This document shows, one piece after another, positions 23,114 to 35,143 of a stretch of 64,000 bases of DNA (position 1 is its first letter; the number at the start of each line of letters is the position of its first letter). The stretch is from NCBI GenBank assembly GCA_038501625.1, contig JAZAYU010000010.1, positions 9,755,380-9,819,379 on the forward strand, written 5' to 3'. Below the pieces are notes generated by a model that ran no database searches, had not been told where the DNA came from, and was given only the letters and a program-made list of their open reading frames with translations. A program made the translations under genes and the position numbers. The DNA comes from Corbicula japonica. Its lineage: Eukaryota > Mollusca > Bivalvia > Venerida > Cyrenidae.

Positions 23114-24315
23114 ATACAGGGGCGAAGAACGGTAGAAAGATGAATAGGATTAAACATCAAAACAATAACTAACCGCTTTTCTTACTAAACACCGGTTCCT
23201 CCGATAGCATAAATAAGGATTTATTTATTTAACCGTTTCTAAACATTATGGCTAGCCTAGATGTTAAGAACATTACAGTTTAGTGGGTTTCATTATTTGA
23301 AACCCTTACTTAATACCGCTTCCAAAAGGTACTCGCTGTATCTCCGTACAGCTTGGCATTATTAGCAGAAAGATTTGATTCTAAAAGCTAATTTTGTTTC
23401 AAATATTGTTAAATTTTCAGAAATTTTCAGAAATAAATTAGAAGACGAAGAAGAATATAAAGCAAAAGAACTAGACGACAAAGAAGTAGAATAATAATAA
23501 TAATAAGAAGAAAAGAATGTGAACAAAATATAAAACATCAAGCCACAAATAACATTCGCTTGCACTGTTGTTTTTTTTTCGACCCTTTTCTAGAATCTTT
23601 CTACAACATATGCTCCTCTGCGAATGCATTTAACATTGATTTAACAGTACTGAAGACTTATATCACAAGTCTAATTTAGACCCTGTGCTGTATAATTGGT
23701 TGATTTGGAACAATAAAATTCTAGAAAAAATAATGTCACGCACGCAATCAATCATGTAACAATTGCCCTCGCTGATAAACACAACAATCCACTGAAATTC
23801 AATTAGATAATTCCGCAATGTAGTGAAGATGTACGTAAACAAATGTTGATTTTTGTGATTAAACAGTATTATTTATTTTCTCTGTTTAGAATCTCTTCGA
23901 CAACAGCCAGCGAGGTCCAATAGGGAGTTTCGGTAAATAATGTAATTAGCAGAGCTAAATTTGTAAGAAGCTTCGAATAAGACAGATGAAGTTTCTAATA
24001 CAAACAAAATTAAATCATATGCGAAACGAGAAGGAATTCTTTCATTAGCGAAATACTATGAGTTGCATAATGTACTGTAGGCATTATTTTTGCAAGCCAT
24101 CTAAATGCGCTGTTGCTGCCGTATAAACCATAGTGAACGTCAAAAAAGTATATTTCATCTCATTAAAGAAATAATGAAATTTGTTGTAAGCAGTTGAAGG
24201 AACACTGGGTATTTATGTCGTCCACACAGTACCTTCAGTGCTTTGATTTGTTTTTACTGAGCATGAAGTTTTATGACGGCTGAGATCAATCTAATTATTA
24301 AAACTCCAGGTCTGG
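23114..24315. other. No gene seen
   Basis: AT-rich, including purine-rich (GAAGAA/AATAATAAT) stretches at about 23430-23520. No exon, RNA gene or known repeat recognised. Confidence 0.35.
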
Positions 24316-24446
24316 AGGTTATAAAGCTGAGATTGGAAACCAGTCTCAAATCTCAAGCATCTGATTGGCTGAAATGGCCATTTCAGCCAATCAGATGCTT
24401 GAGATTTGAGACTGGTTTCCATGCTCAGTTTTATAACCTTGGGCAT
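24316..24446. repeat. Foldback family P, copy 2
   Basis: Arms GAGGTTATAAAGCTGAGA..CTGATTGGCTGAAATGG and CCATTTCAGCCAATCAGA..GTTTTATAACCTTGGGCA. Here the two arms meet almost without a loop (AAATGGCCATTT at the centre), giving a nearly perfect palindrome of about 130 bp. Confidence 0.9.
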
Positions 24447-25940
24447 TGGTTCTTCACGAATTTCAAAGAATCACTCATACTTTTGTAAAAACCTTGACAG
24501 TGTCCACACCCGTTAGCTATCCACAACCCAATTTAATTCATTGGTTGTTCAAGGTTAAAACTTTGTCAAATAAAAGAGTTTAACTAGACCTGTGAATATT
24601 ATCCTTCATGGATTAAAAGAAAAATAAAAAAACGTGGAAGCAAACAAGATCGTGAAACAAATAGTAAGATTAATCACCTTATATGCAGACTTCGTTTGAA
24701 TATCTGTCTAGTAAGCGTTCATTTTAAATTAGTTTTCTGATCGCTTGTTACATTTCCGTTCGAATTTACTAATTGTTTTTACTGTTTCTTTTGAATACTC
24801 TGATGTGTTTTATTACGAAATTGGTCATTGGTTAAAACAATGACGTTTTTATTTTAAATTAATTCGTATTAAGGCACTATAAACTGCGTTTGAACTTACA
24901 AAACCATGTCCCTGATCTTGTGGAACCAATACTCCTGCTTTAAACGCAAAGATGATGTGCAAAATTTACGTGACATTCATAACTCTTAAATGGGCTCTCA
25001 AACTCATCCATAATTTTTTTTAGAGAAGCACTAGGTAAGTAATTTTGTAATTTCTTGTTTCCGAAAGAAAATGTATTTTAATTCGCCAATTAGGAGAAGG
25101 AATCTCAGAAAAAAAGCCTCCAAACACAGTCATTTAGAAGAGAAACGGCGGTATCAGTTTATTATACGACTAATTTAAGAAAATTAGACACCACATACAC
25201 TCAGTGAAAGAGATACCCTAGGGGTTACCGTCTTGAATCAGTGTTCAGAGATCAATAATCTCGTACAATCTTCATAAATGTGTTGTTTACTTTGGATTTA
25301 TCAACAGCATCCTTCTTTTTTATTTAAAGAACTTCCGAGTAAGAAGAAAGAGCTTAACGTTTTTGTTACTTCGTCACCTAACTACGCGACTAGGAAACTC
25401 AAGGTTAAACACACTTTTACAAATATTTCATATATTATATACAGATGTTAGGCAAGATGACACACCATCTGTTGTCTGTATTGTATGACAGAACTTCGAA
25501 AGATTCATACCTGAGATTTTTTCCTTTCGTTTTTGAGGAATTCAGATTGTTTCAATGAATTTCGACTGTAACAGAGACTTAGGCCTATAACAGTTTGACT
25601 CTTTCTTGTAACATAATACCGAGAACCGCCTTTGTACATCGTATAATTTGTAGTCTATTTCATAAATCTTCATAATCGTCTGGTCTTAAATTTGGTTTTG
25701 TCAACAACGTGCGAACTTTTTCAGACAATGAATTATTAACAAGTTCTCTAGTTTGTTTACTTCACTGGTAATGCATTTGTCATTTTATATGCGTCTGAAG
25801 ATACAATTATGTTATCCTAAAACACTTTTGAGAATTCTTTCCACATAGTAAAATGACAGTTGTTACCTACATGTTGTTAAACTAAACTTGCGAGACTTCT
25901 TCGAGGGGCTTCAATATCTTTCAGCTGAGCTAATGACAGA
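24447..25940. other. AT-rich; family B fragment only
   Basis: No gene. At 25105-25245 diverged B words appear in B order (CTCCAAACACAGTCATTTAG, AGACACCACATACA, CCTAGGGGTTACCGTCTTGA). Confidence 0.4.
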
Positions 25941-26172
25941 GGGCACGCCACGGGAAAAGGCGTCTTCTTTCTTTGCAATGACGTCATTAGGTTGATCAGA
26001 TCACATTGTTTCAGTATTAATTTCGCGGAAAAATTCACATTTCAATATTGTCATGTGTAACAAAATCGCATATAAGTGATGAGAAAATGATAGATAATAA
26101 GTTCTGTCTAAATAGTTACAAGTAAAATAACGAAAAAAATGGGTCCGAAGACATTTTTCCCATGGCGTTCCC
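25941..26172. repeat. MITE family D, diverged copy
   Basis: Left end GGGCACGCCACGGGAAAAGG then CGTCTTC. The right end, read in reverse complement, is GGGAACGCCATGGGAAAAAT then GTCTTCGG. These are inverted ends about 230 bp apart, the same layout as the better copy at 41838. Confidence 0.6.
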
Positions 26173-26219
26173 CAAATTGTGTTAAGGTATTGCGCCTTTC
26201 GCCATTGCTTTGCCATAAA

Positions 26220-26395
26220 AAAGACAAATATAAAAATCTCTCAAACGGCACAATGCACTCTATCAAACTTTGCAAAAATAAATGCTATAAGTGTATGTGT
26301 ATGATTATTTTGCATATGTTAAGAAAAGTTAGAACAGTAGAGAAAAATAGTTAGACCTAACAAATCCTTAAAATTCTATTTGCAATTTATCACAA
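26220..26395 (+). repeat. Repeat family E
   Basis: AAAATCTCTCAAACGGCACA, ATATGTTAAGAAAAGTTAGA, ACAGTAGAGAAAAATAG and AAAATTCTATTTGC recur, reversed, at 42600-42770 and in part at 26765-26825. The pieces at 26220 and 26765 are inverted relative to each other. Class unknown. Confidence 0.5.
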
Positions 26396-26825
26396 AAAGG
26401 AAGCAACACAAAACAACAATTCAAATGTCAACATGTGTGAAATGATTCTGACAATATTATCTAAGGTCCTTGAAAAGAACTTTCAATTGTGAAGATAGAA
26501 ATCAACATTTTTATTTTATGTCATCCATTTTCGCAACCAGGAAATTGAAGGTCTAACACAATTTTTCAAATAACCCTTATTTTATACATTTTTTAGGCCA
26601 AAGGACCTGATATATCGTTGTCGGTAACTCACTTAGATATCGTTGTCGGTAACTCATTACTCATCAAGACATTTAAATTGATGTTTAGTGTTGCTTCGTT
26701 ATTGTGATAAAATGCAAATAGGATTTTAGGTTTATATAAATTAAACATATATAAGTAATATTGGTTTATGCAAAGATTGATGGAACTGCATTGTGCCGTT
26801 TGAGAGATTTTTATATTTTCCTTTT

Positions 26826-27289
26826 TAAAAATCTAGTTGGGTGCCAGCCTACCAGTAAATTGCCAATTTCGCTTGGGGAGAAACAGCTCGTATCAAGCTC
26901 ATATCAGTTCCAATATAAGACAACGTTCCGCTTTGCATAAGATTCGATGTCATTCTTTAACAATACATCTGTCTTATTAAACGCGTTAATTTCTATTGTT
27001 TCTAGATTTCCGACAATAGATTGTTTCTTGCTTTTTCCTGCACGCAAGTTAGATTAGTGATATTAATAAAAATCAACAGTTGTTAGCGTTTTCCTTCTTG
27101 CTTCAAAAAGAGCTTCAATTAAAACCCTGCTTTCATTGCTCGTTTAATGGTCGGTGTGTTGGTTTTTGTTTTTTGAAGAGACATTTGTATCTTGATTGAT
27201 ATCTTGCGAGCGACATTTTTGTTCTAAAATATGTTTACTTGTATTGTTACCGAACCCCATTTTATAAACAAAAACTTGTAACACTGAAG
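26826..27289. other. No gene seen
   Basis: AT-rich spacer between an E fragment and a B copy. Nothing recognised. Confidence 0.3.
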
Positions 27290-27560
27290 ATATTGTAATA
27301 TCAAGGGGTGGTTTGGAGCTAAAACACCAAGATAACTTGTACTTGTTTGTTTATATGAGAACCTGTTGGGACAAGTATGAGGTAGGTGCACCTCAGAACC
27401 TAGTTTAAACCCCAAATTATTTTTCCACTGACGGTAACCCATAGGTTCTTCTTATAAACACATGCATGTTCTCTTCTCCTCTCTTCAGTTTTGGCTGCTT
27501 GGGGAGGCTGTGTTTTCTGGGTGTGGCCATTCCTGCTATGCATTTTCATTTTATTTATGA
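27290..27560 (-). repeat. Family B copy
   Basis: Complement contains GAATGGCCACACCCAGAAAA, CACAGCCTCCCCAAGC, TGTCCCAACAGGTTCTCATA and AACAAACAAGTACAAGTT. Same order as 1594-2050, reversed. Confidence 0.65.
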
Positions 27561-28639
27561 ATACCTCTGTAAGGGGCAAAATGTCTTTAAGAATGTGACG
27601 TCAACCTTCGAATTGACGTTATGAAATTGAGCTAACGAAATTGCTTATCAGGCATTTCAGGGAAATAATTATCACACAGTCAAAATGTGTAACAGTCAGT
27701 TACTAGATATAATAGTCTTTTTACATCAATTTGTGCATAACTTCTGTTGTGTAGAATAAAGTAAGATTTAAAAAGTTAATCTATGAAACAAGAGATGAAC
27801 CCATTGGTAATAGAAATAATGATTTCAGAAAAAAATATAATAGGAAACTGCCTTAGAAATCAAATTAAATTTGATCCAAACTAATCGAGACCCTGTTCTC
27901 TTTTCAGATCGTTTTAACACTCAAGAAGACAGCCATTGACCTCTCACGTAACTTTCTGAGAATAATAAATTTGGTTTCGGAAGACAGGCGTTAACAGGAT
28001 AATTGCATTCTTATTGATTTTCTGTGTTGTTTGACGTAATTTCAGTCGCCCAAATCATTTTTTTGCTATCAAAGATGTTCCATTATGGATATGAACTAAC
28101 CTTATAATATTATAGCAATTTATGAGATTATGATAGAACGTACAAGGGTGAGAACATATGAGATTCAATTTAACGAATTAAAAGTTTTTAAAATGTTTGT
28201 TACATTAAACAAGTACATTTTCTGACAAATCAATTCTTCATTATGCGCATTTTTGTCTAAAATGACATCCCTACTATCTCATCGAAACAAAATGACTAAA
28301 GTATATCTTCTGTTCTGTAGAATAACGTAAGAAAACAGCGATCCCCGTTAACCATGTCAACATGAGACACAATCTTGTTAGTTTCCGAGAGAAAAATAAT
28401 ACAATTTGTGTGGGTTTAATACGATTGATGAATTGTTCGCGAACGAAATTAAATTGTTCGTGAACGAAATTAAAAACTTAAGGACTAAGAACGTTGATTA
28501 AAGAAGTTCTCGTACTAGGTTTATTTATTGCGATAGGCTGTTGTTACTAATGAAGTTTGTTGATCGTTGCCCGAGTATACTTTGTGGAAAATACGATTAA
28601 ATAAAATCAAAATATAAATATTACTCTTTTTGTTTTCTC
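27561..28639. other. No gene seen
   Basis: AT-rich. A short local duplication (TTGTTCGCGAACGAAATTAA / TTGTTCGTGAACGAAATTAA) sits at about 28433-28472. No coding or RNA signal. Confidence 0.3.
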
Positions 28640-28945
28640 GTTTAGGGCAAAGCTATTTTAATCTGGGGACAACGCGCCTGTTATCATGGAATGTTATTAA
28701 TCTGAAAATAACGAATTGAAGGTTCCATGTTCACCGTCAATTCACAGTGTTGCACACCACTGTTTGGGACGGATAAAAAAAACTGGAACACAATGTACTG
28801 TTTACTTGTGTAAATTTTGAGTCGCGCAAGGCGGCATGGGCAGTAATACGTATTTCCATTACTGCCCAGGTACAGGCTTAAGACGAGCCTGCAATATTTT
28901 CATTTTGTCGTCTTCGGTGGCTTTTAAAGTGCCTTTATTATCTAT
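28640..28945 (+). repeat. Family C copy
   Basis: CTCGTTTAGGGCAAAGC, CATGGAATGTTATTAATCTG, GAATTGAAGGTTCCATGTTC, GGCAGTAATACGTATTTCCA and GTCTTCGGTGGCTTTTAAAG follow the family order seen at 30222. Confidence 0.7.
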
Positions 28946-29354
28946 TCTACTTGTATGTCCTTGTCAGTATGTTCTCATTGAGTGATATTCAAACCTGAAA
29001 ACTATCAATTAATTCATAACCAATATCAATTGGTGTAAACACCACTTATCGAAGTATTTCACGGAGCTGCTTACACTTTCAGAGACGTATCAGTTAATTC
29101 TGTTATATGACGTTTACTTAATTAACAACCGTACTCCAAGTGCTAGTTCATAACTTTTAAAAAGGATTTGGCACCACATACCAGGTGTGACCTAAGTTTT
29201 TGAACAACCATCTAGCTCAGAAAGGTCACAATAGGTGCTGTTGTAATAATAGCATCACTAGGTTTTTAATAATTGGGACATTTTGAAGTGAGATTGCACA
29301 ATCAATAAATGCATTGCTTGGTCTCCCTGAAGACGTAACTTACAACGATGTTCG

Positions 29355-29462
29355 TATAGAAATAAATAAAACGGGAACTTTAACAGCCTCTGTACACGAC
29401 AAATATGAAAATATTGCAGGCTCGGTTTGATTGAGCCTGTTCTTGGGCAATAATGGAAATGT
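29355..29462 (-). repeat. Family C end fragment
   Basis: Contains ACGACAAATATGAAAATATT followed by GCAGGCTCGGTTTGATTGAG and CCTGTTC, where CAGGCTC and GAGCCTG form a small hairpin. This is the outer end of family C, facing the copy at 29563. Confidence 0.6.
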
Positions 29463-29562
29463 TTTTTTTACATAAATGATTATATCAGGGTTCTATATGA
29501 CAGTCTTTACTTGCAAACCATATTTACTTGCAAATGGTTAAAACCGACTTCTTTTTTGTTTA

Positions 29563-30180
29563 GTTCCGCCTATTGTGTTCTCGTTTTAAATAGAGCAAAC
29601 CCATTCTTTTATCTGGGGACCATACGCCGATATACATGGAATGGTTTTAATCTGAAAATACAGCATTGAAGGTTCCATTTTCACCGCCATATGGATACCA
29701 TCGTTTGGGATGGATCAAAATTGTACATGTACTTTTTATTGGTGTAAGTATTGAGTTGCGCTAAACCTGGGGCTAGGCGGCGTGGGCAGTAATTTGCATT
29801 TCTATTACTCTTCATGAACATACTCAATCTAACCTGCAATTTTTTTCATATTTGTCGTGTTCGGTGGCTTCAAGGTTCCCTATTTTTATCTATTTCAATA
29901 TCACAGTAGCGTTGTTTGTGCTGTGTGGCGGCTTTGAAAAGTCTTCCCGTACATTCAATCAGTGCTGTTATAAACTAAGTCCTTTGAAGGTAGTCGAGCA
30001 GAACAAGCACGATACTTATATACTATGTTAATAGTAATTCTAAAATGTCTTTTGTTAAAATATTTCGGCCAGTTTATTGATGGGTGGTTTTAATATCTCA
30101 GATAATATAGATTCGGATATTGTTAAATCACCCTAATGATATACTTCCTGCTTTTTAAATATCTTTAACGTTGTCTGTAA
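29563..30180 (+). repeat. Family C, long copy (first of a tandem pair)
   Basis: Starts TTAGTTCCGCCTATTG, includes CTGGGGACCATACGCCG and TTGGGATGGATCAAAATTGT, and continues through the SINE-type tail CACAGTAGCGTTGTTTGTG..GTGTGGCGGCTTTGAAAAGT (29908-29960) and a 3' part shared with 19810-19990. The next copy starts about 660 bp later, so the two form a direct dimer. Confidence 0.7.
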
Positions 30181-30221
30181 TATGCAGAGTTTATATTCTG
30201 AGATCCCCCTGTTAAAAGTTT

Positions 30222-30560
30222 ATTTTGTTTAGTTCCGCCAATTGTTTTCTCGTTTAGGGCAAACCCATTCTTTTCTCTGGGGATCATACGCCGCTGAAAA
30301 TTGAATGGTATTATTTGAAAATACCGAATTGAAGGTTCAATGTTCACCGCCATATGCATACCGTCGTTTGGGAAGGATCAAAATTGTACTATTTATTGGT
30401 GTAAATAATGAGTTGCGCTCAACCCGGCATGGGCATTATAAAGCATTTCCATTACTACTCATGAGCAGGCCAAATCAAACCGAGCCTGCAATGTTTTCAT
30501 TTTTGTCGTGTTCGGTGGCTTTCAAAGTTCCTTTTTATCTATTTCTTAACACGATATTAT
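30222..30560 (+). repeat. Family C, second copy of the tandem pair
   Basis: TTTGTTTAGTTCCGCCAATT, TTTAGGGCAAACCCATTC, TTCACCGCCATATGCATACC and CCAAATCAAACCGAGCCTGC. About 330 bp align with 29563 onwards. Confidence 0.7.
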
Positions 30561-31403
30561 GCATTTCTAACAAAACTCGGTCAAATGTAATAATACTTTT
30601 TGACCAACCCTCTCGCTGAAAATGTCCCGATGATTGCTGCTCAGTAGGTTCTATTGTAATATCGATACAATTGAGTTTTCCATAGCTGGGACATTATGAA
30701 GCCAGATTTCACTTGGATTTACCATTCAATAAACGCATTGATTTGTTTCCTTATTGCTGCGCTACTATTCTAAATGGCTTACATGCTAAGAGATGCAGCG
30801 AATATTTTTCTGTTGTTGACATAGCAACACTGGTGTTTATGTTGTTCGAGATGCTGTTTGAAATGTATCAGACGATAAAGTGGGAATTATTTAGCAAGTT
30901 GTAATTGTGAGCAGATGTGAATTGTCTTGTGTAATTTGGTTCAATTATTTTAGATGGAATTGAAGGAGAATGCCCGGCAAATCAGTTGTGGCGAATAAAA
31001 ATGGAATAGGGCTTATGAGACATTATACATTTCATAAAGTATTTAAGAAATAGACTAGAAGACGATTGTGAATTTGTTTTCTTTAAGATTATTTCATTCC
31101 TTGAGATGAAATTTGAAACAACTCTTACCAAGATATTCGTGTATTAAAGAAAATTTCAGGATTAGTATTTCTTAGAATATTACGAAATTATTTTTATTTA
31201 AGGAGCCGAACTTAAATTCAGTTTAATAATTTATTCTGCTGCAACAAGCAAAAGCAAATAACTGCTATTTTATTCGTTTTAATATTTCTATTTGAAATAA
31301 AAATACATTTTATAAGTTTAATTTCATTACTGTTTTATATTAATTTTAATATTAATATTATACTTTAAAGGAACAGTGGTATTTAAATAACATAGAACTC
31401 GCA
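30561..31403. promoter_or_regulatory. Upstream region of the claudin-like gene
   Basis: About 840 bases between the last repeat and the ATG at 31404. Strongly AT-rich, with TATTAATATTATACTTTAAA just upstream of the start. A promoter or 5' UTR should be here if 31404 begins the first exon, but I see no unambiguous core promoter, and an upstream non-coding exon cannot be excluded. Confidence 0.3.
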
Positions 31404-31656
31404 ATGACAGTTGCAAAAACATGTGTTATTTCTTCGTTTATTTTGGCGGGAATGTCAGTTCTGCTGCAGACGATATCTTTCATCATTCCAGGATGGTTTA
31501 TTGTGGAAACTGGTTCTTTTACACTAAACATGGCTATGTGGTACGTTATATATTGTGGACAAACTGAAAATATCACGGAAACTGATTTGTTGTGTGATAC
31601 CTTTACTTATAAAAGGGTTATGTCGATGTACAGGGACGATATCACTTCTGTATTAG
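31404..31656 (+). CDS. Claudin/PMP22-like four-pass membrane protein, exon 1
   Basis: Exon 1 of 3 encodes residues 1-84 plus one base of codon 85. The start ATG is the first in frame and is followed at once by a hydrophobic segment (residues 8-30), the first membrane helix. The first extracellular loop then holds W31, W46, C51 and C64. This resembles the claudin W..W-x2-C..C signature with wider spacing (W-x4-C, then 12 residues to the second Cys), and includes an N-glycosylation site at N56 (NIT). The donor is TATTAG|GTAGGT. Joined to exons 2 and 3 the frame stays open for 328 residues with phase-1 introns at both junctions, strong evidence for a real gene. Claudins form paracellular barriers; PMP22/EMP/TMEM47-like relatives act at membranes and junctions. 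Which subfamily this belongs to, I cannot say. Confidence 0.85.
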
Positions 31657-31671
31657 GTAGGTATTTCAATC

Positions 31672-32720
31672 TGTATTATAATGTTATTAATCAAGTTAAT
31701 TCATATTGGACTTGTTATTGGGCCAAGGGTAGTCATATTGGCCCGAGGCCGAAGGCCGAGGGCTAATATGACTGCCCGAGGCTCAATAACAAGGCCTATA
31801 TGAATTCACTTGATTAATGACAATTGTATTAATTAACACAATATCCATAGTTCTAGACTTTAAATTTGCTAATTTACCGGCCTGAAGAGATGAAGTGTCA
31901 ACTCTGATTCTAATGTCTGGCATCTTCAATCGGTCATGTACATTAGTGACCTGGCTGATATAAACTACCAAGGAGTTGTAGATATGAAGGTTGTTTTGTT
32001 TTGAATACAAAAAAACCTGAACATTCCTACACACTGTGGCAGCCAACTCTCTTGTTCATCCAGCCTAATTTAGTAAATATCCAAACATATCCAACATAAA
32101 TTTTCTTTTCTGGTACATTCCATCCACGACTTCCACATGTAATACTCAATTTAACATGTCTGTAAGTTATCCAAACTAAGCTTTGATCCTTTTTGCAATT
32201 TTCTGCTGAATAAACTTGCTCAAATTGAGATTAATCCCTTAAAATATTCACTGTTTTTTTGGTTTCAAGAATTCTTGCTGCAGACATTCGCGTTGTTGTT
32301 GTACTGGTGAGTTAGATAAACTCAAAGATTTTAATACACAGAAGAGTTTTATTACACAGAAAGATATCACCAAAATCAGCAACATAGACTTATCCTCTGC
32401 CGCTTTGCGTAACTGCACCTCTACTGCCCAAAGTCTTGCAATCTTTTACCATTTTATCCATAAAAAATTGACTTAGAAATTCCAAAATGGCGGCATTTTT
32501 GTTTTTAAAAGGAAGTGATTCTATTCATATTGGACCAGTTCATTATCCAATCAGAATCATGCAATCTCATATTGGCCCAGTAAAACCCGTATTGGCTCAG
32601 GTTATCTCGTATTGGCCCAGTTGAGGTTTCATATGAATTGAGTGCAACCCATATTAAAGTGGACTGAATTGTACATATTGTGTCAATATTATTTTAGTTG
32701 ATTAATAACATTATAATATT
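31672..32720. mobile_element. 1 kb TIR element starting 15-20 bp after the exon 1 donor
   Basis: The ends are inverted: ATTATAATGTTATTAATCAA (from about 31675) and TTGATTAATAACATTATAAT (to about 32718). Next to the left end is a second, imperfect palindrome (31684-31822) centred on CCCGAGGCCGAAGGCCGAGG. The right part carries repeated CATATTGGCCCAGT / GTATTGGCCCAGTT words at 32520-32630. No transposase frame. A non-autonomous DNA element; the AT-rich flanks blur any target duplication. Confidence 0.6.
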
Positions 32721-33519
32721 GTGGTCTGAATATACAGCATCATTTTGTGAGCCTGGCTACGCTTGAACCAATGTGTTACATATTGAACTTTATCTAACGC
32801 AAATCAAATTAAAAGTGGTTTTCAATTTGCAATTTATTCTCGAAGATAATGGATAAAACGCTTTTTCAAAATATTTCATAAAATGCAATAGCTTAGGCCA
32901 GCCATAGATCGTACAACAGGTAAAAAAATGTCTGAAACGTGTTTACCGTTTTCTTTTCCTTGCAATTATTTGATATTGAGATTCAAGATTAGAACTGAAT
33001 TGCTACAGGAATATTCTATTCTATTCTATTTTTGGACCAAAAACTTAATGCATGCCACATTGTCGACCTGTTTTACCTTAACATCCCTTTGAGCCATGTA
33101 CGTGCTTTCATCGCTTATTGATTTCTGTAAATGGATGCATGCTGCGAGAAAATAGTGTGTTTCTAGCAATGAAATCTGAGATTATAGATTGGCGATAAAT
33201 TGTGCTTTTTATTTTTTGGTTATTAATCTACCTTAGCAAATCCTAAATTTAAAGGATAATTTGTTGTACGTTTACATTCATTTCAGAAATAAATCGCATT
33301 CTGTCATTGTTGTCAGTGTTTACAGGGCATAGGCTACTTGTTGGGAAGGAAAAATATTCGCGGCCAAGAAATTCCGTGTTTTTCATTAAAATATCACTTA
33401 CTAGTAAATCCTTTTGTCTTCATGTTTACCTACAATGCTATATTTTTGGTGCTTAAAAACGATTTGATAGATGTAAATTCAAAATAAAAAATATTACACC
33501 GCAGATATTAATGAATTCA
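32721..33519. other. Intronic AT-rich DNA, nothing recognised
   Basis: No coding signal or repeat match. A short (ATTCT)n run occurs at about 33011. Confidence 0.3.
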
Positions 33520-33720
33520 AATTAAGTACAATAAAATCGAAATCAAATATTAAAACCACAAAGAACAATAAAATCGAAATCAAACATTAAAACCACAAAG
33601 CACAACAAAATCGGAATCAAACATTAAAACCACAAAGAACAATAAATCGAAATCAAACATTAAAACCACAAAGTACAACAAAATCGGAATCAAACATTAA
33701 AACCAAACACCACAAAACAA
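33520..33720 (+). repeat. 36-37-bp tandem repeat, about five copies
   Basis: Unit AATAAAATCGAAATCAAACA then TTAAAACCACAAAGAAC, alternating with a variant AACAAAATCGGAATC. The alternation of the two unit types suggests expansion as a dimer. Confidence 0.85.
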
Positions 33721-33929
33721 AAAATCAAGCTTTCATTAAGAAAACAAAACAAAAACTGATTTTATTCTTGACCAATTTCGAAAAAGAAGATTTTGTTAAT
33801 CTTATATCATCTTCAACTGTAGATGTATTCATTTGAGAGTACGTTGATTCTAATCTGCTTTAAAGCTAACAAGTAGGCACTCAGTCACATTAAACCTTCG
33901 AGTTATATCGCTTACTGAATTAATCGGCA

Positions 33930-33970
33930 GACCAACCGATCGATCGACCGATCGATCGGCCAATCGAGCA
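33930..33970. repeat. (CGAT/CGAC)n tetranucleotide tract
   Basis: GACCAACCGATCGATCGACC and so on. A related but weaker tract lies at about 37638-37670. Simple-sequence DNA, locally self-complementary. Confidence 0.6.
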
Positions 33971-34129
33971 ATTTAACTATGGACGGATGTTTGTGCAACG
34001 TATAACATATTTGAACATCTTGCTAGGTTGGAAATTAGATATTCAATAAATTCTTATTTGAAAAAAAACTTATTCTGCTCCAGTGTGGTACTTTATAGCG
34101 AAGGAGTATATGGTATTTAAATATTTTTA

Positions 34130-34305
34130 TTGTAAATGATTTTGCCTCGACTGGGGACCGAACCCGCACCACCACGGCGACAGCGCCTAGCCATGCAATA
34201 CCGTCAATGCTACCGACTGAGCTAGCCGGGACAACCCCCCAAAAGTTTATCGGATAGCCATGATTAACGTTTTCATCATTGTATGACATCGGTAACGGAT
34301 AATTT
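34130..34305 (-). repeat. tRNA-derived SINE
   Basis: On the minus strand: CCGTTACCGATGTCATACAA, then GGTTGTCCCGGCTAGCTCAG (A box) and GGGTTCGGTCCCC (B box) about 55 bases on. This is the best-preserved tRNA-like head in the window, yet it lacks a foldable acceptor stem and is multicopy, so it is a SINE and not a tRNA gene. Confidence 0.75.
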
Positions 34306-35143
34306 TACCGATAACAAGCCTGTAAATTCTAGAAGTTGTCATTATTATATAATAACATAAATGCTTACCAGTATGTCGTAATACATATAGACTCCAACAT
34401 ACCAAACTGTTTTCCATACGGAACATAACATGATTTTCAGTAAATAATGAACGTGAATTAAGAACATTTCAAGAATAAGTTGTTTGTTGTTTTGGATGTT
34501 TAATACTGCAGTGGATTAAAGGGTATTGCTCCTTAACAAGCACACTATTCTTGAAAATCATCTTTTTTATTGTCAGTTTAAATTTTCATGACATAAATTG
34601 TCTTTACTAATTGTTTACATTGTATTTTGTAAATTTGACCTTGATATGTCTTCAAACAACATTATGTGAATAGTTTACAGTGAGCCACGACCTCTAATAA
34701 CTTAAAGTTAATACACGATTTCTGAGAAATATCAATTGCATTTTAAACTGAGCTTTTATACACCAGTTTTGCTTTTCTGCTGTCATCGTATTTTTATTTT
34801 TTGTAAACACTATCTCAATAAAAATATGAGCCCGTTTCACTGTTTCACTGTACGGGATTTCATTTTTTTTGCCAAAATTTATGTTCTGTCAGATTCGAAA
34901 TCAGTTGTATTTTGTTTTTTAAATAAAATGAAAAAATTGAGGAATTTTCTCAGTGAAATAGCCAAATTAACCATGCAGTAACGTATACCCGGCATGTTAT
35001 GTGATACAATAATCATGTTTCGATTAAGAAATATTGGAATTTTATTGTTTATTTCTCTTTATGCCCATCAAAATCGAAGTCATGTACGAGGGTGAAAAAC
35101 TCGTAAGAAGTGTGAAAAACTCATTCATTGGCTCATCTACAAT
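34306..35143. other. Intronic AT-rich DNA, nothing recognised
   Basis: No exon, RNA gene or repeat family recognised. The 81-codon frame at 34736 is low-complexity and Phe/Lys-rich. Confidence 0.3.

Noticed and set aside
22711..23160. 149-codon and 78-codon minus-strand frames with repeated FNLCFYQLPALR / LSITSFKIQSVL
   Set aside because: They are read-throughs of the 36-bp tandem repeat, whose period is a multiple of three; two frames are open at once, which argues against a real protein.
31657..31766. Extension of the exon 1 reading frame to a 120-residue protein
   Set aside because: The residues after the GTAGGT donor are encoded by intron and TIR-element sequence (GPRPKAEG from the GGCCGAAGGCC palindrome); splicing to 55162 keeps a four-helix fold.
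33930..33970. CGATCGATCG cluster as a protein-binding site
   Set aside because: It is a tetranucleotide tract with a weaker relative at 37640; no evidence beyond simple-sequence composition.
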